Under the pieces are notes generated by a model that did not search any database, was not told the DNA's origin, and saw nothing but the letters and a program-made list of their open reading frames with translations. Made by a program: the position numbers and the translations under genes. Below, piece after piece: positions 20,266-34,140 of a stretch of DNA of 64,000 nucleotides (positions are counted from its first letter, which is position 1; every line of letters begins with the position of its first letter). This stretch comes from Georgenia wutianyii (GTDB lineage: Bacteria > Actinomycetota > Actinomycetes > Actinomycetales > Actinomycetaceae), in NCBI RefSeq assembly GCF_006349365.1, contig NZ_CP040899.1, positions 1,426,001 to 1,490,000 on the forward strand. Reading direction: 5' to 3'.

Positions 20266-21695
20266 TGACGAGTACGACCGACACCCCGATGACCCAGGAC
20301 GAGACCATCGCCTCGATCGGGAACTACCGTTTCGGCTGGCACGACAAGGACGACGCCGGCTCCACCGCGCGTCGCGGCCTGGACGAGGCGGTCGTGCGCA
20401 ACATCTCCGCGCTGAAGGACGAGCCGGAGTGGATGCTCAAGCGCCGCCTGCGCGCCCTCAGCCTCTTCGACAAGAAGCCCATGCCGAACTGGGGCGCGGA
20501 CCTGTCGGACATCGACTTCGACAACATCAAGTACTTCGTGCGCTCGACGGAGAAGCAGGCGACCTCGTGGGAGGAGCTCCCCGAGGACATCAAGAACACC
20601 TACGACCGCCTCGGCATCCCGGAGGCCGAGAAGCAGCGACTCGTCGCCGGTGTCGCCGCGCAGTACGAGTCCGAGGTCGTCTACCACCAGATCCGCGAGG
20701 ACCTCGAGCAGCAGGGCGTCATCTTCCTCGACACCGACACCGCGCTCAAGGAGCACCCGGAGATCTTCGAGGAGTACTTCGGCACCGTCATCCCGTCGGG
20801 TGACAACAAGTTCGCCGCGCTCAACACCGCGGTGTGGTCCGGTGGCTCCTTCGTCTACGTCCCCAAGGGCGTGCACGTCGAGATCCCGCTCCAGGCCTAC
20901 TTCCGGATCAACACCGAGAACATGGGCCAGTTCGAGCGGACGCTGATCATCGCCGACGAGGGCTCCTACGTGCACTACGTCGAGGGCTGCACCGCGCCGA
21001 TCTACAAGACCGACTCGCTGCACTCCGCGGTCGTCGAGATCATCGTGAAGAAGGACGCCCGCGTCCGCTACACGACGATCCAGAACTGGTCGAACAACGT
21101 CTACAACCTCGTGACCAAGCGCGCGACCGTCGAGCAGGGCGGCACGATGGAGTGGATCGACGGGAACATCGGCTCCAAGGTGACGATGAAGTACCCGGCG
21201 GTCTACCTCATGGGCGAGCACGCCCGCGGCGAGACCCTGTCCATCGCCTTCGCCGGCGAGGGCCAGCACCAGGACACCGGCTCGAAGATGGTCCACATGG
21301 CGCCGCGCACGTCCTCCTCGATCGTGTCGAAGTCGGTCGCCCGCGGCGGTGGCCGCGCCTCCTACCGCGGCCTGGTCCAGGTGCTCGAGGGGGCGGCGCA
21401 GTCGAAGTCGACCGTCCTGTGCGACGCGCTGCTCGTCGACCTCATCTCGCGCTCGGACACCTACCCGTACGTCGACGTCCGCGTCGACGACGTCGAGATG
21501 GGCCACGAGGCCACCGTCTCCAAGGTCAGCGCCGACCAGCTCTTCTACCTCATGTCGCGCGGCATGGAGGAGCCCGAGGCGATGGCGATGATCGTCCGCG
21601 GCTTCGTCGAGCCGATCGCGCGCGAGCTGCCCATGGAGTACGCCCTCGAGCTCAACCGCCTCATCGAGCTGCAGATGGAAGGGGCGGTGGGCTGA
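20265..21695 (+). CDS. sufB: SufB, Fe-S cluster scaffold
   Basis: 476 residues, uninterrupted by an intein, unlike the mycobacterial protein. The start shares a base with the sufR stop. [20 protein letters not shown] and [20 protein letters not shown] are characteristic of the beta-helix core. With SufC and SufD it forms the SufBC2D complex on which clusters are built from sulfur delivered by SufS-SufU. Codon use and GC match the neighbours. Confidence 0.97.
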   Translation: MTSTTDTPMTQDETIASIGNYRFGWHDKDDAGSTARRGLDEAVVRNISALKDEPEWMLKRRLRALSLFDKKPMPNWGADLSDIDFDNIKYFVRSTEKQATSWEELPEDIKNTYDRLGIPEAEKQRLVAGVAAQYESEVVYHQIREDLEQQGVIFLDTDTALKEHPEIFEEYFGTVIPSGDNKFAALNTAVWSGGSFVYVPKGVHVEIPLQAYFRINTENMGQFERTLIIADEGSYVHYVEGCTAPIYKTDSLHSAVVEIIVKKDARVRYTTIQNWSNNVYNLVTKRATVEQGGTMEWIDGNIGSKVTMKYPAVYLMGEHARGETLSIAFAGEGQHQDTGSKMVHMAPRTSSSIVSKSVARGGGRASYRGLVQVLEGAAQSKSTVLCDALLVDLISRSDTYPYVDVRVDDVEMGHEATVSKVSADQLFYLMSRGMEEPEAMAMIVRGFVEPIARELPMEYALELNRLIELQMEGAVG

Positions 21696-22930
21696 TGACC
21701 GCGACGACCGACACCACCAAGGGAACGACTGACGACCAGATGAAGACCGACCACTCCCGCGCCACCACGGACGCCGCCCACACCCACGGCGGCGGCACCG
21801 TCCCGGAGTCCTCCCGCGCCGACCGCGCCACCTCCTTCGAGCTCGCCGACTTCGCCGTGCCCACCGGGCGCGAGGAGGACTGGCGCTTCTCGCCCGTCGA
21901 CCGCCTCCAGGGCTTCTTCGCCGGTGCGCTCGACGGCGCCTCGCCCGACGTCACCGTCGAGGCCGCCGACGGCGTCCTCGTCGAGCGCGTGGGCCGCGAG
22001 GACTCCCGCCTCGGCCAGGTCGGCGCCCCCGGCGACCGCGCCGCGGCCGCCGCCTGGACGTCCTTCACCGAGGCCCTCGTCGTCACCGTGCCGCGGGGCC
22101 ACGCGGCGGGTGCGCCGACGATGGTCACGGTCAGCGGGACCGGCGCGCAGGGCGTCGCCGCGCAGCACGTCCTCGTGCGCGCCGAGGAGAGCAGCGAGGC
22201 GATCGTCGTCCTGGACCACCGGGGCTCCGCGAGCCTCGCCCAGACCGTCGAGATCGACGTCGAGGCCAACGCGCGCCTCACCCTCGTCAGCGTCCAGGAC
22301 TGGGAGGACGGTGCGCTGCACCTGTCCTCGCACCGCTCGCGCCTCGGCCAGGACGCCAACCTCAAGCACATCGTCGTCACCCTCGGCGGCGACGTCGTGC
22401 GCGTGACCCCGGACGCCTCCCTCGGGGCCCCCGGCGGCAACGTCGAGATGCTCGGTCTGTACTTCACCGACGCCGGCCAGCACCAGGAGCACCGCCTGTT
22501 CGTCGACCACGTGGCGCCGAACTGCGTCTCGCGGGTCACCTACAAGGGCGCGCTGCAGGGGCAGGACGCGCACTCCGTGTGGATCGGTGACGTCCTCATC
22601 CGGGCGGCCGCCGAGGGCACCGACACCTACGAGCTCAACCGCAACCTCGTCCTCACCGAGGGCGCGCGCGCCGACTCGGTGCCGAACCTCGAGATCGAGA
22701 CCGGCGAGATCGAGGGTGCCGGGCACGCCAGCGCCACCGGGCGCTTCGACGACGAGCAGCTGTTCTACCTGCGCTCGCGCGGCGTCCCGGAGGCCGAGGC
22801 CCGCCGCCTCGTCGTCCGCGGCTTCTTCGCCGAGCTCATCGCGCAGATCGGTGTCCCGGTCGTCTCCGAGCGGCTCATGAAGGCCATCGAGGCCGAGCTC
22901 GACCGCACGATGGAGCACGCGACCGCATGA
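21695..22930 (+). CDS. sufD: SufD, Fe-S cluster assembly protein
   Basis: 411 residues; the ATG shares its first base with the sufB stop. A Thr/His-rich N-terminal tail of about 45 residues precedes FAVPTGREEDWRFSPVDRL, the usual start of SufD, and the beta-helix with its C-terminal FFAELIAQIGVPVV. Pairs with SufB in the scaffold complex and is needed for iron entry. Overlaps the ferredoxin gene by four bases (ATGA). Confidence 0.96.
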   Translation: MTATTDTTKGTTDDQMKTDHSRATTDAAHTHGGGTVPESSRADRATSFELADFAVPTGREEDWRFSPVDRLQGFFAGALDGASPDVTVEAADGVLVERVGREDSRLGQVGAPGDRAAAAAWTSFTEALVVTVPRGHAAGAPTMVTVSGTGAQGVAAQHVLVRAEESSEAIVVLDHRGSASLAQTVEIDVEANARLTLVSVQDWEDGALHLSSHRSRLGQDANLKHIVVTLGGDVVRVTPDASLGAPGGNVEMLGLYFTDAGQHQEHRLFVDHVAPNCVSRVTYKGALQGQDAHSVWIGDVLIRAAAEGTDTYELNRNLVLTEGARADSVPNLEIETGEIEGAGHASATGRFDDEQLFYLRSRGVPEAEARRLVVRGFFAELIAQIGVPVVSERLMKAIEAELDRTMEHATA

Positions 22931-23274
22931 GCGCCCAGTACGTGTGCGACACCGGGGACCTCGAGCCCGGTGAGGTGATGCGCGTGGACATCGAGGACGC
23001 CGACGGACGGCCCGTCCCGGTGGCGATCGTCCGCGACACCGACGGCGAGTACCACGCCATCTCCGACACCTGCTCCCACGGCCAGGTGAGCCTCTCGGAC
23101 GGGGAGGTGGAGGACGGCGCGATCGAGTGCTGGCTCCACGGGTCGAGCTTCGACCTGCGCACCGGCAAGCCGACGAGCCTGCCGGCCACCCAGCCCGTGC
23201 CGGTCTACCCCGTCTCCGTCCAGGGCGACTCCGTGCTCGTCGACGTCACCACGACCGTCGCAGCCAACGCCTGA
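22927..23274 (+). CDS. Rieske-type [2Fe-2S] ferredoxin of the suf operon
   Basis: 115 residues. The cluster motifs CSHGQVSL (C-x-H) and CWLHGSSF (C-x2-H) sit about 18 residues apart, as in the ferredoxin components of non-heme iron oxygenases. Its constant place between sufD and sufC in actinobacteria suggests it supplies electrons during cluster assembly, though this is inference. ATGA overlap with sufD. Confidence 0.92.
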   Translation: MSAQYVCDTGDLEPGEVMRVDIEDADGRPVPVAIVRDTDGEYHAISDTCSHGQVSLSDGEVEDGAIECWLHGSSFDLRTGKPTSLPATQPVPVYPVSVQGDSVLVDVTTTVAANA

Positions 23275-23308
23275 CCCCCTGACACACCTTTTAAGGAAGA
23301 GAACACGA

Positions 23309-25881
<2,573 letters not shown>

Positions 25882-25885
<4 letters not shown>

Positions 25886-26220
25886 CCGAGTCCACCCAGA
25901 CGAACCCGAGCCCGACGACCGCCGCGGACGTCGAGGAGGCGATGCGCGACGTCATCGACCCCGAGCTCGGCATCAATGTCGTCGACCTCGGCCTGGTCTA
26001 CGGCATCACCGTGGACCAGAACAACAACGCGGTCATCGACATGACGCTGACGTCCGCGGCCTGCCCGCTCACCGACGTCATCGAGGACCAGGCCGCCCAG
26101 GCGACCGACGGCCTCGTCAACGACATGCGGATCAACTGGGTCTGGCTGCCGCCGTGGGGCCCGGAGAAGATCACCTCCGACGGCCGCGAGCAGCTGCGCG
26201 CCCTCGGCTTCAACGTCTGA
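25882..26220 (+). CDS. sufT: SufT-like DUF59 (MIP18) Fe-S assembly factor
   Basis: 112 residues: DVIDPELGINVVDLGLVYGI is the DUF59 signature, and the reactive Cys is in SAACPLTDVIEDQ. These proteins help load clusters onto targets. Last gene of the operon; a perfect hairpin (26243-26272) follows 22 bases after the stop. Confidence 0.93.
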
Positions 26221-26300
26221 GCACGATCCAGTTCTCGACGCAGACGCCCCCGCCCACCCGGGCGGGGGCGTCGCCCTTTCCCCCGAGAGCTGGATCGTGC
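26221..26300. repeat. Long inverted repeat at convergent operon ends
   Basis: Arms 26221-26237 and 26284-26300 (GCACGATCCAG ... CTGGATCGTGC) pair over 17 bases with one mismatch and enclose a second perfect hairpin. The same arm sequence occurs at 34210-34285 and once at 3351-3372. It lies between the 3' ends of sufT and kdpE and probably works as a two-way terminator. Confidence 0.7.
26243..26272. terminator. Bidirectional terminator hairpin between suf and kdp operons
   Basis: A perfect 13-base stem (GACGCCCCCGCCC with its complement at 26260-26272) and a four-base loop, followed on the plus side by GCCCTTTC. There is no long U tract, as is usual in GC-rich actinobacteria. Confidence 0.7.
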
Positions 26301-26309
26301 GCGTGCCGG

Positions 26310-26990
26310 TCAGGCCTCGAAGCGGTAGCCGGCTCCAGGGTGGGTGATGAGGTGGCGCGGGTGTGAAGGATCGACCTCGAGCTTGCGGCGCAGCTGGGCG
26401 GTGTAGACGCGCAGGTAGTTCGTCTCCGTGCCGTAACCCGGCCCCCACACCTCCCGGAGCAGCTGGGTACGGGTGACGAGCCGGCCCCTGTTGCGCACGA
26501 GCACCTCGACGATCGCCCACTCGGTGGGCGTGAGCCGTACCTCCTGCCCGGCACGCAGGACCCGTCGGCGGGCGAGGTCGACGGTGAGCTCCCCGGCCTC
26601 GACGAGGCCGTCGTCCTCGCTCGCCGGGGCCGAGCGCCGCACCGCTGCCCGCAGCCGGGCGAGGAGCTCGTTCATCGCGAACGGCTTGGTCACGTAGTCG
26701 TCCGCGCCCGCGTCCAGTGCGGCGACCTTGTCCTCGCCGTGCTGGCGGGCGGACAGGACGACGATCGGTACCCGGCTCCAGCCCCGGATGCCGGCGATGA
26801 CGTCCATGCCGGGGAGGTCCGGCAGCCCGAGGTCGAGGAGCACGACGTCGGGGTGGGCGGTCGCGGCGAGCCGCAGGGCGTGGGTGCCGTCGAGCGCCGC
26901 GGTCACCTCCCACCCGTGGGCGCGCAGGTTGATCGTCAGCGCCCGGACGAGGTCGGACTCGTCGTCGACGATGAGGACCCGAGGGCTCAC
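26310..26990 (-). CDS. kdpE: KdpE, potassium response regulator
   Basis: 226 residues from a GTG overlapping the kdpD stop. Receiver domain residues 1-120 with the acidic pair in IVDDESD, the phosphorylated Asp in VLLDLGLPD and the Lys in YVTKPF; OmpR-type winged helix from about 130 (LTPTEWAIVEVLV, ETNYLRVYTAQLRRKL). Activates kdpFABC when phosphorylated by KdpD. Being last in the same operon implies positive feedback. Confidence 0.95.
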   Translation of the reverse strand: MSPRVLIVDDESDLVRALTINLRAHGWEVTAALDGTHALRLAATAHPDVVLLDLGLPDLPGMDVIAGIRGWSRVPIVVLSARQHGEDKVAALDAGADDYVTKPFAMNELLARLRAAVRRSAPASEDDGLVEAGELTVDLARRRVLRAGQEVRLTPTEWAIVEVLVRNRGRLVTRTQLLREVWGPGYGTETNYLRVYTAQLRRKLEVDPSHPRHLITHPGAGYRFEA

Positions 26991-29524
26991 GGCGCCCGCC
27001 TCCCGGCCACCGGCACGGTGAGCACCATGGTGAGCCCGCCACCCGGGGTGTCCTCGGCGGAGATCTCCGCCCCGACCGCTCCCGCGAGACCGTGCGCGAC
27101 GGCCAGGCCCAGGCCCAGGCCGCCGGAGGAGGTGTCCCCGAGCCGCTGGAACGGCTCGAAGAGGTGCTCCTTGCGGTCCTCGCTCACCCCCGGCCCGGTG
27201 TCCACGACCCGCACCTCCACGTGCGCGTCCGTCGCCGAGGCGTTGACGAGGACCGGTGCCCCGGCCGGGGCGTGCCGCACGGCATTGGACACGACGTTGG
27301 CGATGACGCGCTCGAGCAGCCCCGGGTCGGTGAGGACGAGCGGGAGCGTCTCGGGCACGTCGAGCCGCACGGCCGCAGTGGCCAGGCCCTCGGTCGCGAG
27401 CGGGACGATCTCGTCGAGGCTCGCAGCCCGCAGGACAGGGGCCACGCTGCCGGTCTGCAGCCGGGAGAGGTCGAGCAGGTTGTCGATGAGCCGCTCGAGC
27501 CGCGCGGTCGCGTCGGCCACCGTGCGGGTGAGGTCGGCGGTGTCGGCGGCCCCGAGCCGGATGTCCGGGGCGAGCAGCCCGTCGATGGAGGTGCGGATCG
27601 TGGCCAGCGGGGTGCGCAGGTCGTGGGAGACCGCGGCGAGGAGGGCGGTGCGGGTCGCCTCGGCGTGCTCGAGGAGCCGCGCCTGCTCGGCCTGTTCACG
27701 CAGGCGGCGGTACTCCAGGATGTTGCCGGCCTGGGTGGCGAACGCCTCGAGCACCCTCCGGGCACCTGCGTGGAGGCTGTGCCCGCGCAGCGCGAGCACC
27801 CGCATCGGGTCGACCGTGGCGACCGTGTCCGCCTCCTCGGGCGAGCGCGGGGGGCTGCTCCCCGACGTCGCCACCGTGCGCCACCGGGCGCCGTCGCGGG
27901 CGAGGAGGGCGACCGACTCGAGCGTGAAAGCCTCCCGGACCCGCGAGACGAGGGACTCGGCGGTGTCCTCACCCTCGAGCACGGACCGGGCCACCTGGGC
28001 GAGGGCGCTCGCCTCCGCGCGCGCCCGGGCGGCCTGGGCGCTGCGCAGGACGGCGAGGTGGACGACCGACGCGACCGCCGCGGCGACGACGACGAAGACG
28101 CCGAGCGCGAGGAGGTTGTGTGGGTCGGCGACTGTCAGCCGTCCGGTGGGCGCGGTGAAGAAGAAGTTGAGGGCGAGGAACGCGGCGACCGCGGCGAAGA
28201 GCGCCGGCCACAGGCCTCCGACGAGCGCGACGCCCACGGTGAGTGCGAGGTAGAGCAGGATCTCGGTGCTGAGCCCGGCGGACTCGGGCACCAGGTGCAG
28301 CACCGCAGTGAGGGCGACCGGACCGGCGACGGCCAGCGCCCAGCCCGCCAACGTCCGGGAGAACGGCAGCCGCGCCTCTCGGTTGGGCCTTCGCCGGCCG
28401 CGACGGGCCTGCTCGTGGGTGACGAGGTGGACATCGACCGTCTCCGCGAGCCGGGCGATCTCGGTGCCGACGGACTCGGTGAGCACCCGGACCCACCGGC
28501 TGCGTCGCGAGACGCCGACGACGATCATCGTCGCGTTCACCGCCGCCGCGAAGTCGACGACCGCAGCCGCCGTGTCCTCCCCGATGACGGTGTGGAAGCT
28601 CCCGTCGAGCTCCTCGACCAGCCGGCGCTGGGCCTCGAGCGTCGCGGGGGCTGCGGCCGGCAGGCCGTCGCCGGACAGGACGTGGACCGCGAGCAGCTCG
28701 CTGCCCGCGGCGCGCTGGGCGATACGGGCTCCGCGCCGGATGAGCGTCTCGCTCTCCGGTCCGCCGGTCACGGCGACGACGACCCGCTCGCGCGTCGGCC
28801 AGGTCCGCGAGATCGCGTGCTCGCGCCGGTAGCTGATGAGGGCGTCGTCGACGCGGTCGGCCAGCCACAGCAGGGCGAGCTCGCGCAGCGCGGTGAGGTT
28901 GCCGAGGCGGAAGTAGGAGGACAGCGAGGCGTCGATCTGGTCGGCGCGGTAGATGTTGCCGTGGGCCAGCCGGCGGCGCAGCGCCTCCGGGGCGAGGTCG
29001 ATGAGCTGGATCTGGTAGGCCTGGCGGACGACGTGGTCGGGCACCGTCTCGCGCTGGCGCACCCCGGTGACCGCCTCGACATCGTCGTTGAGGGACTCCA
29101 GGTGCTGGACGTTGACGGTGGTGACGACGTCCATCCCCGCGTCGAGCAGCTCCTCGACGTCCTGCCACCGCCTGGCGTGCGCCGAGCCGGGGACGTTGGT
29201 GTGCGCGAGCTCGTCGACGAGCACGACCCGGGGGCTGCGGCGCAGGACGGCCTGCGTGTCGAGCTCGGTGAAGCTCTGCCCGCGGTAGGTGAGCTCCTGG
29301 CGTGGGAGCACCTCCAGGCCCTCGAGGAGCGCCACGACCGGCGCGCGCCCGTGCGTCTCGACGTAGCCGACGACGACGTCCACGCCGCGCGTGCGGCGCC
29401 GGTGCGCCTCGTCGAGCATGGCGTAGGTCTTGCCGACTCCCGGCGCGGCGCCGAAGTAGACCGTGAGTCGGCCTCGTCGCCCCGGCGGTGGGCCGGGGCG
29501 CGGGGTGGACGGGGTGTCGTTCAC
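26987..29524 (-). CDS. kdpD: KdpD, potassium/turgor sensor histidine kinase
   Basis: 845 residues from GTG 29524. The N-terminal KdpD domain shows Walker A GAAPGVGKTYAML and VDELAHTN, followed by a universal-stress-protein domain, four membrane segments (residues about 390-490) and the kinase core with H-box SHDLRTPLATIR and ATP-binding DTGPGVSEDRKEHLF and GLGLGLAVAHGLAG. Senses low potassium and phosphorylates KdpE. Overlaps kdpC and kdpE by four bases each. Confidence 0.96.
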   Translation of the reverse strand: MNDTPSTPRPGPPPGRRGRLTVYFGAAPGVGKTYAMLDEAHRRRTRGVDVVVGYVETHGRAPVVALLEGLEVLPRQELTYRGQSFTELDTQAVLRRSPRVVLVDELAHTNVPGSAHARRWQDVEELLDAGMDVVTTVNVQHLESLNDDVEAVTGVRQRETVPDHVVRQAYQIQLIDLAPEALRRRLAHGNIYRADQIDASLSSYFRLGNLTALRELALLWLADRVDDALISYRREHAISRTWPTRERVVVAVTGGPESETLIRRGARIAQRAAGSELLAVHVLSGDGLPAAAPATLEAQRRLVEELDGSFHTVIGEDTAAAVVDFAAAVNATMIVVGVSRRSRWVRVLTESVGTEIARLAETVDVHLVTHEQARRGRRRPNREARLPFSRTLAGWALAVAGPVALTAVLHLVPESAGLSTEILLYLALTVGVALVGGLWPALFAAVAAFLALNFFFTAPTGRLTVADPHNLLALGVFVVVAAAVASVVHLAVLRSAQAARARAEASALAQVARSVLEGEDTAESLVSRVREAFTLESVALLARDGARWRTVATSGSSPPRSPEEADTVATVDPMRVLALRGHSLHAGARRVLEAFATQAGNILEYRRLREQAEQARLLEHAEATRTALLAAVSHDLRTPLATIRTSIDGLLAPDIRLGAADTADLTRTVADATARLERLIDNLLDLSRLQTGSVAPVLRAASLDEIVPLATEGLATAAVRLDVPETLPLVLTDPGLLERVIANVVSNAVRHAPAGAPVLVNASATDAHVEVRVVDTGPGVSEDRKEHLFEPFQRLGDTSSGGLGLGLAVAHGLAGAVGAEISAEDTPGGGLTMVLTVPVAGRRAP

Positions 29525-30168
29525 CGGCCCATTGTCGCCAGCGCGAGGTTGAGCGTCAGGACGTTGACCCGCGGCGCGCCGAGGATCCCGAGGTCGCGTC
29601 CGGCACTGTGCTCGGCCACGAGGCCGCGCACCTGCTCGAGCGTCAGCCCGCGGGCCGCGGCGACGCGCGCCACTTGGAGCTCGGCGTACTCGGGGGAGAC
29701 GTGCGGGTCCAGGCCGGAGGCCGAGGCGGTGACGGCGTCGGGCGGGACGGTGCCGGCAGGCACGCCCTCACGACTCGCCAACGTCTCGCGCCGCTCGACC
29801 ACCGTCCTGAGGAGGTCCGGGTTCAGCGGGCCGAGGTTGGACCCGCCGGAGGCGAGGGTGTCGTGCCCCTCGCCGGCGGCCGACGGCCTGGGGTGGAACC
29901 ACTCCGGCCCGGTGAAGGGCTGGCCGACGAGCGCGGAGCCGACGGCGGCCTCCGCCGACAGGGTCCGTTGCCCGGTGGCGGTGAGCAGGGAGCCGTTCGC
30001 CTGCCAGGGGAGCAGGACCTGGGCGACGCCGGTGACGGCCAGCGGGTAGGCGATCCCGAGGACGGCGGTGAGGACGAGCAGCACGCGCAGGCCCGCGCTG
30101 CAGTGCCGCAGGAGCGTCGTCGTGGTGGCGGCGGCGCCGGTGCGCCGCCGGCTCTGGGTGGTGGTCAT
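29521..30168 (-). CDS. kdpC: KdpC, potassium ATPase subunit C
   Basis: 215 residues, one N-terminal membrane segment ([19 protein letters not shown]), then the periplasmic domain with [11 protein letters not shown] and [13 protein letters not shown]. Stabilises the KdpFABC complex and assists potassium binding. ATG overlaps kdpB stop. Confidence 0.95.
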   Translation of the reverse strand: MTTTQSRRRTGAAATTTTLLRHCSAGLRVLLVLTAVLGIAYPLAVTGVAQVLLPWQANGSLLTATGQRTLSAEAAVGSALVGQPFTGPEWFHPRPSAAGEGHDTLASGGSNLGPLNPDLLRTVVERRETLASREGVPAGTVPPDAVTASASGLDPHVSPEYAELQVARVAAARGLTLEQVRGLVAEHSAGRDLGILGAPRVNVLTLNLALATMGR

Positions 30169-32303
30169 GAGGCGATCCCGGGGATGAGGGAGACGACGAG
30201 GTCGATGAGCTTGATCCCGACGAACGGGACGACCAGCCCGCCGAGGCCGTAGACGAGGAGGTTGCGGCGCAGCAGCCGGGCGGCGGACGCCGGCCGGTAG
30301 CGCACCCCGCGCAGGGCGAGGGGGATGAGCGCGAGGATGACGAGGGCGTTGAAGACGACGGCGGACAGGATGGCCGACTCGGGGCTCGCCAGGCGCATGA
30401 CGTTGAGGGCGTCGAGCTGGGGCAGCACACCGGCGAACATCGCGGGCAGGATCGCGAAGTACTTCGCGACGTCGTTGGCGATGGAGAACGTCGTCAGCGC
30501 CCCGCGGGTGATGAGCAGCTGCTTGCCGATCTCGACGATCTCGATGAGCTTGGTCGGGTCGGAGTCGAGGTCGACCATGTTGCCGGCCTCCTTCGCGGCG
30601 GTCGTGCCGGTGTTCATCGCGACCCCGACGTCGGCCTGGGCGAGCGCGGGCGCGTCGTTCGTGCCGTCCCCGGCCATCGCGACGAGGCGCCCGCCGCTCT
30701 GCTCGTGGCGGATGAGGGCGAGCTTGTCCTCCGGCGTGGCCTCGGCGAGGACGTCGTCCACGCCGGCCTCCGCCGCGATCGCCCGCGCGGTGAGCTCGTT
30801 GTCGCCGGTGACCATGACGGTGCGGATCCCCATCGCGCGCATGGCGTCGAACCGATCCCGCAGGCCGTCCTTGACGACGTCCTTGAGGTGGATGACGCCC
30901 AGCGCCCGGGCGGGCCGGTCCCCGAGCTGCTCGGCGACGAGCAGGGGAGTCCCGCCGGAGGCACTGATCTCGTCCGCGGCGGCCGTGACGTCCGGCCCGG
31001 TGTGCCCGCCGGTCGAGGCGACCCACTCGGCGACGGCGCCGGCGGCCCCCTTGCGGATGCGCCGGGGCCCACCGCCCTCGCCGGGGAGGTCGAGCCCGCT
31101 CATCCGGGTGCGGGCGGCGAATGGGACGAGGACGGCGCCGGGCAGCTCACCGCTCTCGCGGGCCCGCAGCCCGAAGGTCTCCTTGACGAGGACGAGCACG
31201 CTACGGCCCTCTGGCGTCTCGTCGGCCATCGAGGACAGCTGTGCGGCGTCGGCGAGGTGGGCGGGGTCGGTCCCGGCGGCGGGCAGCAGGGCGGCCGCCT
31301 GCCGGTTGCCGAGCGTGATCGTGCCGGTCTTGTCGAGGAGGAGGGTGTCGACGTCCCCGGCCGCCTCGACGGCCCGGCCCGACATCGCGAGCACGTTGCG
31401 CCGCACGAGGCGGTCCATGCCGGCGATGCCGATCGCGGAGAGCAGCGCCCCGATCGTCGTCGGGATGAGGCACACGAGGAGGGCGACGAGCACGAGCAGC
31501 GGCTGCGGCTGCCCGGACCAGGTGGCGAAGGGCTGCAGGGTGAGGACGACGAGCACGAAGACGACGGTGAGGACGGTGAGGAGGACGTCCAGCGCCTGCT
31601 CGTTCGGGGTGCGCCGGCGGTCGCTGCCCTCGACGAGGGCGATCATCCGGTCGACGAACGTGTGCCCCGCGGGCGCGGTGATCCGCACGACGACCCGGTC
31701 GGAGAGCACCCGGGTCCCTCCGGTGACCGCGGAGCGGTCCCCTCCGGACTCGCGGATGACGGGCGCCGACTCCCCGGTGACCGCCGACTCGTCGACGCTC
31801 GCGATGCCCTCGACGACGTCGCCGTCGCCCGGGACGAGCTCCCCGGCGGTGACGACGACGAGGTCGCCCACGCGCAGCTCGGTCGAGGCGACCTCCTCGG
31901 TCGGCAGCTCGGCGAGCGGGCCGCCGGTGACGGTGCCGGGGAGGCGCCTGGCCGTGGTCTGGCGCTGGGTGGCGCGCAGGCTCGCGGCCTGCGCCTTGCC
32001 GCGCCCCTCGGCGACCGACTCGGCGAGCGTCGCGAAGAGCACCGTGCCCCACAGCCAGAGGGTGACGAGGACGGCGAAGACGCTGGGGTCGAGGACCGAC
32101 AGGACGGTGCACAGCGCGGCGCCGGCCTCGACGACGAGCAGCACCGGCTCGCGGTGGAGGGTGCGCGGGTCGAGCTTGGTGAGGGCGCCGGGGACTGCGG
32201 CGAGCAGCTGGCGCGGGCCGAGCGGGGCGCCGGGGACCGTGACGCGCGGGGCGTGGGCGGTGGCCTGGGCGGCGGGCCCGGGGCGGGTGGGGGCGAGGGT
32301 CAT
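30165..32303 (-). CDS. kdpB: KdpB, P-type potassium-transporting ATPase
   Basis: 712 residues from ATG 32303. The phosphorylated Asp is in [43 protein letters not shown] and [18 protein letters not shown] are the other P-type motifs. It hydrolyses ATP to power uptake through KdpA. Start overlaps the kdpA stop (ATGA). Confidence 0.97.
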   Translation of the reverse strand: MTLAPTRPGPAAQATAHAPRVTVPGAPLGPRQLLAAVPGALTKLDPRTLHREPVLLVVEAGAALCTVLSVLDPSVFAVLVTLWLWGTVLFATLAESVAEGRGKAQAASLRATQRQTTARRLPGTVTGGPLAELPTEEVASTELRVGDLVVVTAGELVPGDGDVVEGIASVDESAVTGESAPVIRESGGDRSAVTGGTRVLSDRVVVRITAPAGHTFVDRMIALVEGSDRRRTPNEQALDVLLTVLTVVFVLVVLTLQPFATWSGQPQPLLVLVALLVCLIPTTIGALLSAIGIAGMDRLVRRNVLAMSGRAVEAAGDVDTLLLDKTGTITLGNRQAAALLPAAGTDPAHLADAAQLSSMADETPEGRSVLVLVKETFGLRARESGELPGAVLVPFAARTRMSGLDLPGEGGGPRRIRKGAAGAVAEWVASTGGHTGPDVTAAADEISASGGTPLLVAEQLGDRPARALGVIHLKDVVKDGLRDRFDAMRAMGIRTVMVTGDNELTARAIAAEAGVDDVLAEATPEDKLALIRHEQSGGRLVAMAGDGTNDAPALAQADVGVAMNTGTTAAKEAGNMVDLDSDPTKLIEIVEIGKQLLITRGALTTFSIANDVAKYFAILPAMFAGVLPQLDALNVMRLASPESAILSAVVFNALVILALIPLALRGVRYRPASAARLLRRNLLVYGLGGLVVPFVGIKLIDLVVSLIPGIAS

Positions 32304-33967
32304 GAGAGCGACTCCGTGACTGGGCCGAGCGCGAGGACCGGGACGAACGTCAGCGCCACCATGACGAGCGTGACGCCGACGAGGAGGACGACGAACAGCG
32401 CCCCCTGGGTCGGCAGCGTGCCCGCCCCGGCGGGGACGGTGCGCTGGGCGGCGAGCCGCCCGGCGAGCGCGAGGACGAGGGCGATGGGGACGAACCGGCC
32501 CAGGAGCATCGCCAGGCCGAGGAGCGTGTTGTAGAACGGCGTGGAGACGGTGAGCCCGGCGAAGGCGCTGCCGTTGTTGTTGCCGGCCGAGGCGACGGCG
32601 TAGAGCATCTCCGACAGCCCGTGCGGGCCCGCCTCCTGGATGCCCGCCCGGCCGGCCGCCGTCGAGATGGCGAGCGCGGCGCCGAGGAGCACGACGGCGG
32701 GCATCGTGAGGATGTTGAGCGAGGCGAGCGTCATCTCGCCGGGGCCGATCTTCTTGCCGAGCAGCTCCGGGGTGCGCCCGACCATGAGGCCGGCGACGAA
32801 GACGGCGACGACCGCGAGGACGAGCATGCCGTAGAGCCCCGACCCGACCCCGCCGGGGGAGACCTCGCCGAGCAGCATGTTGAGCATGACGACCCCGCCA
32901 CCGGGCGCCGTGAGCGAGTCGTGCATGGAGTTGACCGCGCCGGTCGAGGTCGCGGTCGTGCTCGCCGCGAACAGCGCGCTGGCCGCGGTGCCGAAGCGCT
33001 GCTCCTTGCCCTCCATGGCGCCGCCGGCCGCCTCGGGGACGAGCCCGGGCCCGGACATCTCCGCCCACGTCACCAGGGCCACCGACCCCAGCCACAGGAC
33101 GCCCATCGCGGCAAGGACCGCCCAGCCCTGGCGCTTCGAGCCGACCATGAGCCCGAACGCGCGCGGGAGGGAGAAGGGGATGAGGAGCATGAGGAGGACC
33201 TGGAGCAGGTTGCTCACCGGTGTCGGGTTCTCCAGCGGGTGTGCGGCGTTGGCATTGAAGAAGCCCCCACCGTTCGTCCCGAGCTGCTTGATGACCTCCT
33301 GGGAGGCCACCGGGCCGCCGAGCGCGTGCTGGCTCGCCCCGCCGAGGGTCGTGAGCTCCGCGGGTCCGGCGAGGTTCTGCACGACACCTGTTGCGACGAG
33401 GAGGAGGGCGCCGACGAACGCGACGGGGAGCAGCACCCGGCCGACAGTGCGGACGAGGTCGGCCCAGAAGTTGCCCACCCGGTGGTCGGCCGCGGAGCGC
33501 GCGAACCCGCGCACGACGGCGACCGCGACGGCGATCCCCACCGCGGCGGACAGGAAGTTCTGCACGGCGAAGCCGCTCATCTGGAGCAGGTGCCCGGCGG
33601 CCTGCTCGCCGGAGAACCACTGCCAGTTCGTGTTCGTCACGAAGGAGACGGCGGCGTTCCAGGCGCCCGCGGGCTCCATGGGGTCGGCGCCCAGCGACAT
33701 GGGCAGGAGGTGCTGGAGGCGGGCCAGCCCGTAGAGCAGGAGCACCGAGGCGAGCGAGAACCCGAGGACCGAGAAGAGGTAGGTGTTCCACCGCTGGTCG
33801 GCGTCGGGGTCCACCCGCATGAGGCGATAGGCGGCTCGCTCCACGCGCAGGTGTCGCGGTGACTGCAGCGCCCACACGAGGTAACTGCCGACGGGCCGCT
33901 GGAGGACGAGCAGCACCGCGACGAGCAGGGCGAGCTGCCCGGCGGCGGCGGCGACCTCATCGTTCAT
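32300..33967 (-). CDS. kdpA: KdpA, potassium-channel-like subunit
   Basis: 555 residues, about ten membrane segments, with four degenerate selectivity-loop repeats such as [17 protein letters not shown] and GNNNGSAF. High-affinity potassium binding and translocation. Its ATG lies 11 bases inside the end of kdpF. Confidence 0.96.
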   Translation of the reverse strand: MNDEVAAAAGQLALLVAVLLVLQRPVGSYLVWALQSPRHLRVERAAYRLMRVDPDADQRWNTYLFSVLGFSLASVLLLYGLARLQHLLPMSLGADPMEPAGAWNAAVSFVTNTNWQWFSGEQAAGHLLQMSGFAVQNFLSAAVGIAVAVAVVRGFARSAADHRVGNFWADLVRTVGRVLLPVAFVGALLLVATGVVQNLAGPAELTTLGGASQHALGGPVASQEVIKQLGTNGGGFFNANAAHPLENPTPVSNLLQVLLMLLIPFSLPRAFGLMVGSKRQGWAVLAAMGVLWLGSVALVTWAEMSGPGLVPEAAGGAMEGKEQRFGTAASALFAASTTATSTGAVNSMHDSLTAPGGGVVMLNMLLGEVSPGGVGSGLYGMLVLAVVAVFVAGLMVGRTPELLGKKIGPGEMTLASLNILTMPAVVLLGAALAISTAAGRAGIQEAGPHGLSEMLYAVASAGNNNGSAFAGLTVSTPFYNTLLGLAMLLGRFVPIALVLALAGRLAAQRTVPAGAGTLPTQGALFVVLLVGVTLVMVALTFVPVLALGPVTESLS

Positions 33968-34046
33968 GACGCTCCGCCCTGCGTGCGGCGAGCGCGACGA
34001 GGGCGATGACCGCGACCGTCAGCACGACGTAGGCCAGGTCGGCCAT
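33957..34046 (-). CDS. kdpF: KdpF, small membrane stabiliser
   Basis: Only 29 residues: one hydrophobic helix (LAYVVLTVAVIALVALAAR) with a charged C-terminal tail. GGAAGGGG lies a few bases before the ATG at 34046. Size, position before kdpA and shape match KdpF. Easily missed by automatic annotation. Confidence 0.9.
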   Translation of the reverse strand: MADLAYVVLTVAVIALVALAARRAERHER

Positions 34047-34140
34047 GGGGGACCCCTTCCAGGTGGTCGCGCCGGGAGCCGGCGCGGACGAGTTCGACCG
34101 CCTAGTTCTAGACCCGGCCGCGCCCTCGGACGGCCCTCTT

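Noticed and set aside
20265..21695. Intein in SufB, as in mycobacteria
   Set aside because: The protein is 476 residues and collinear with intein-free SufB.
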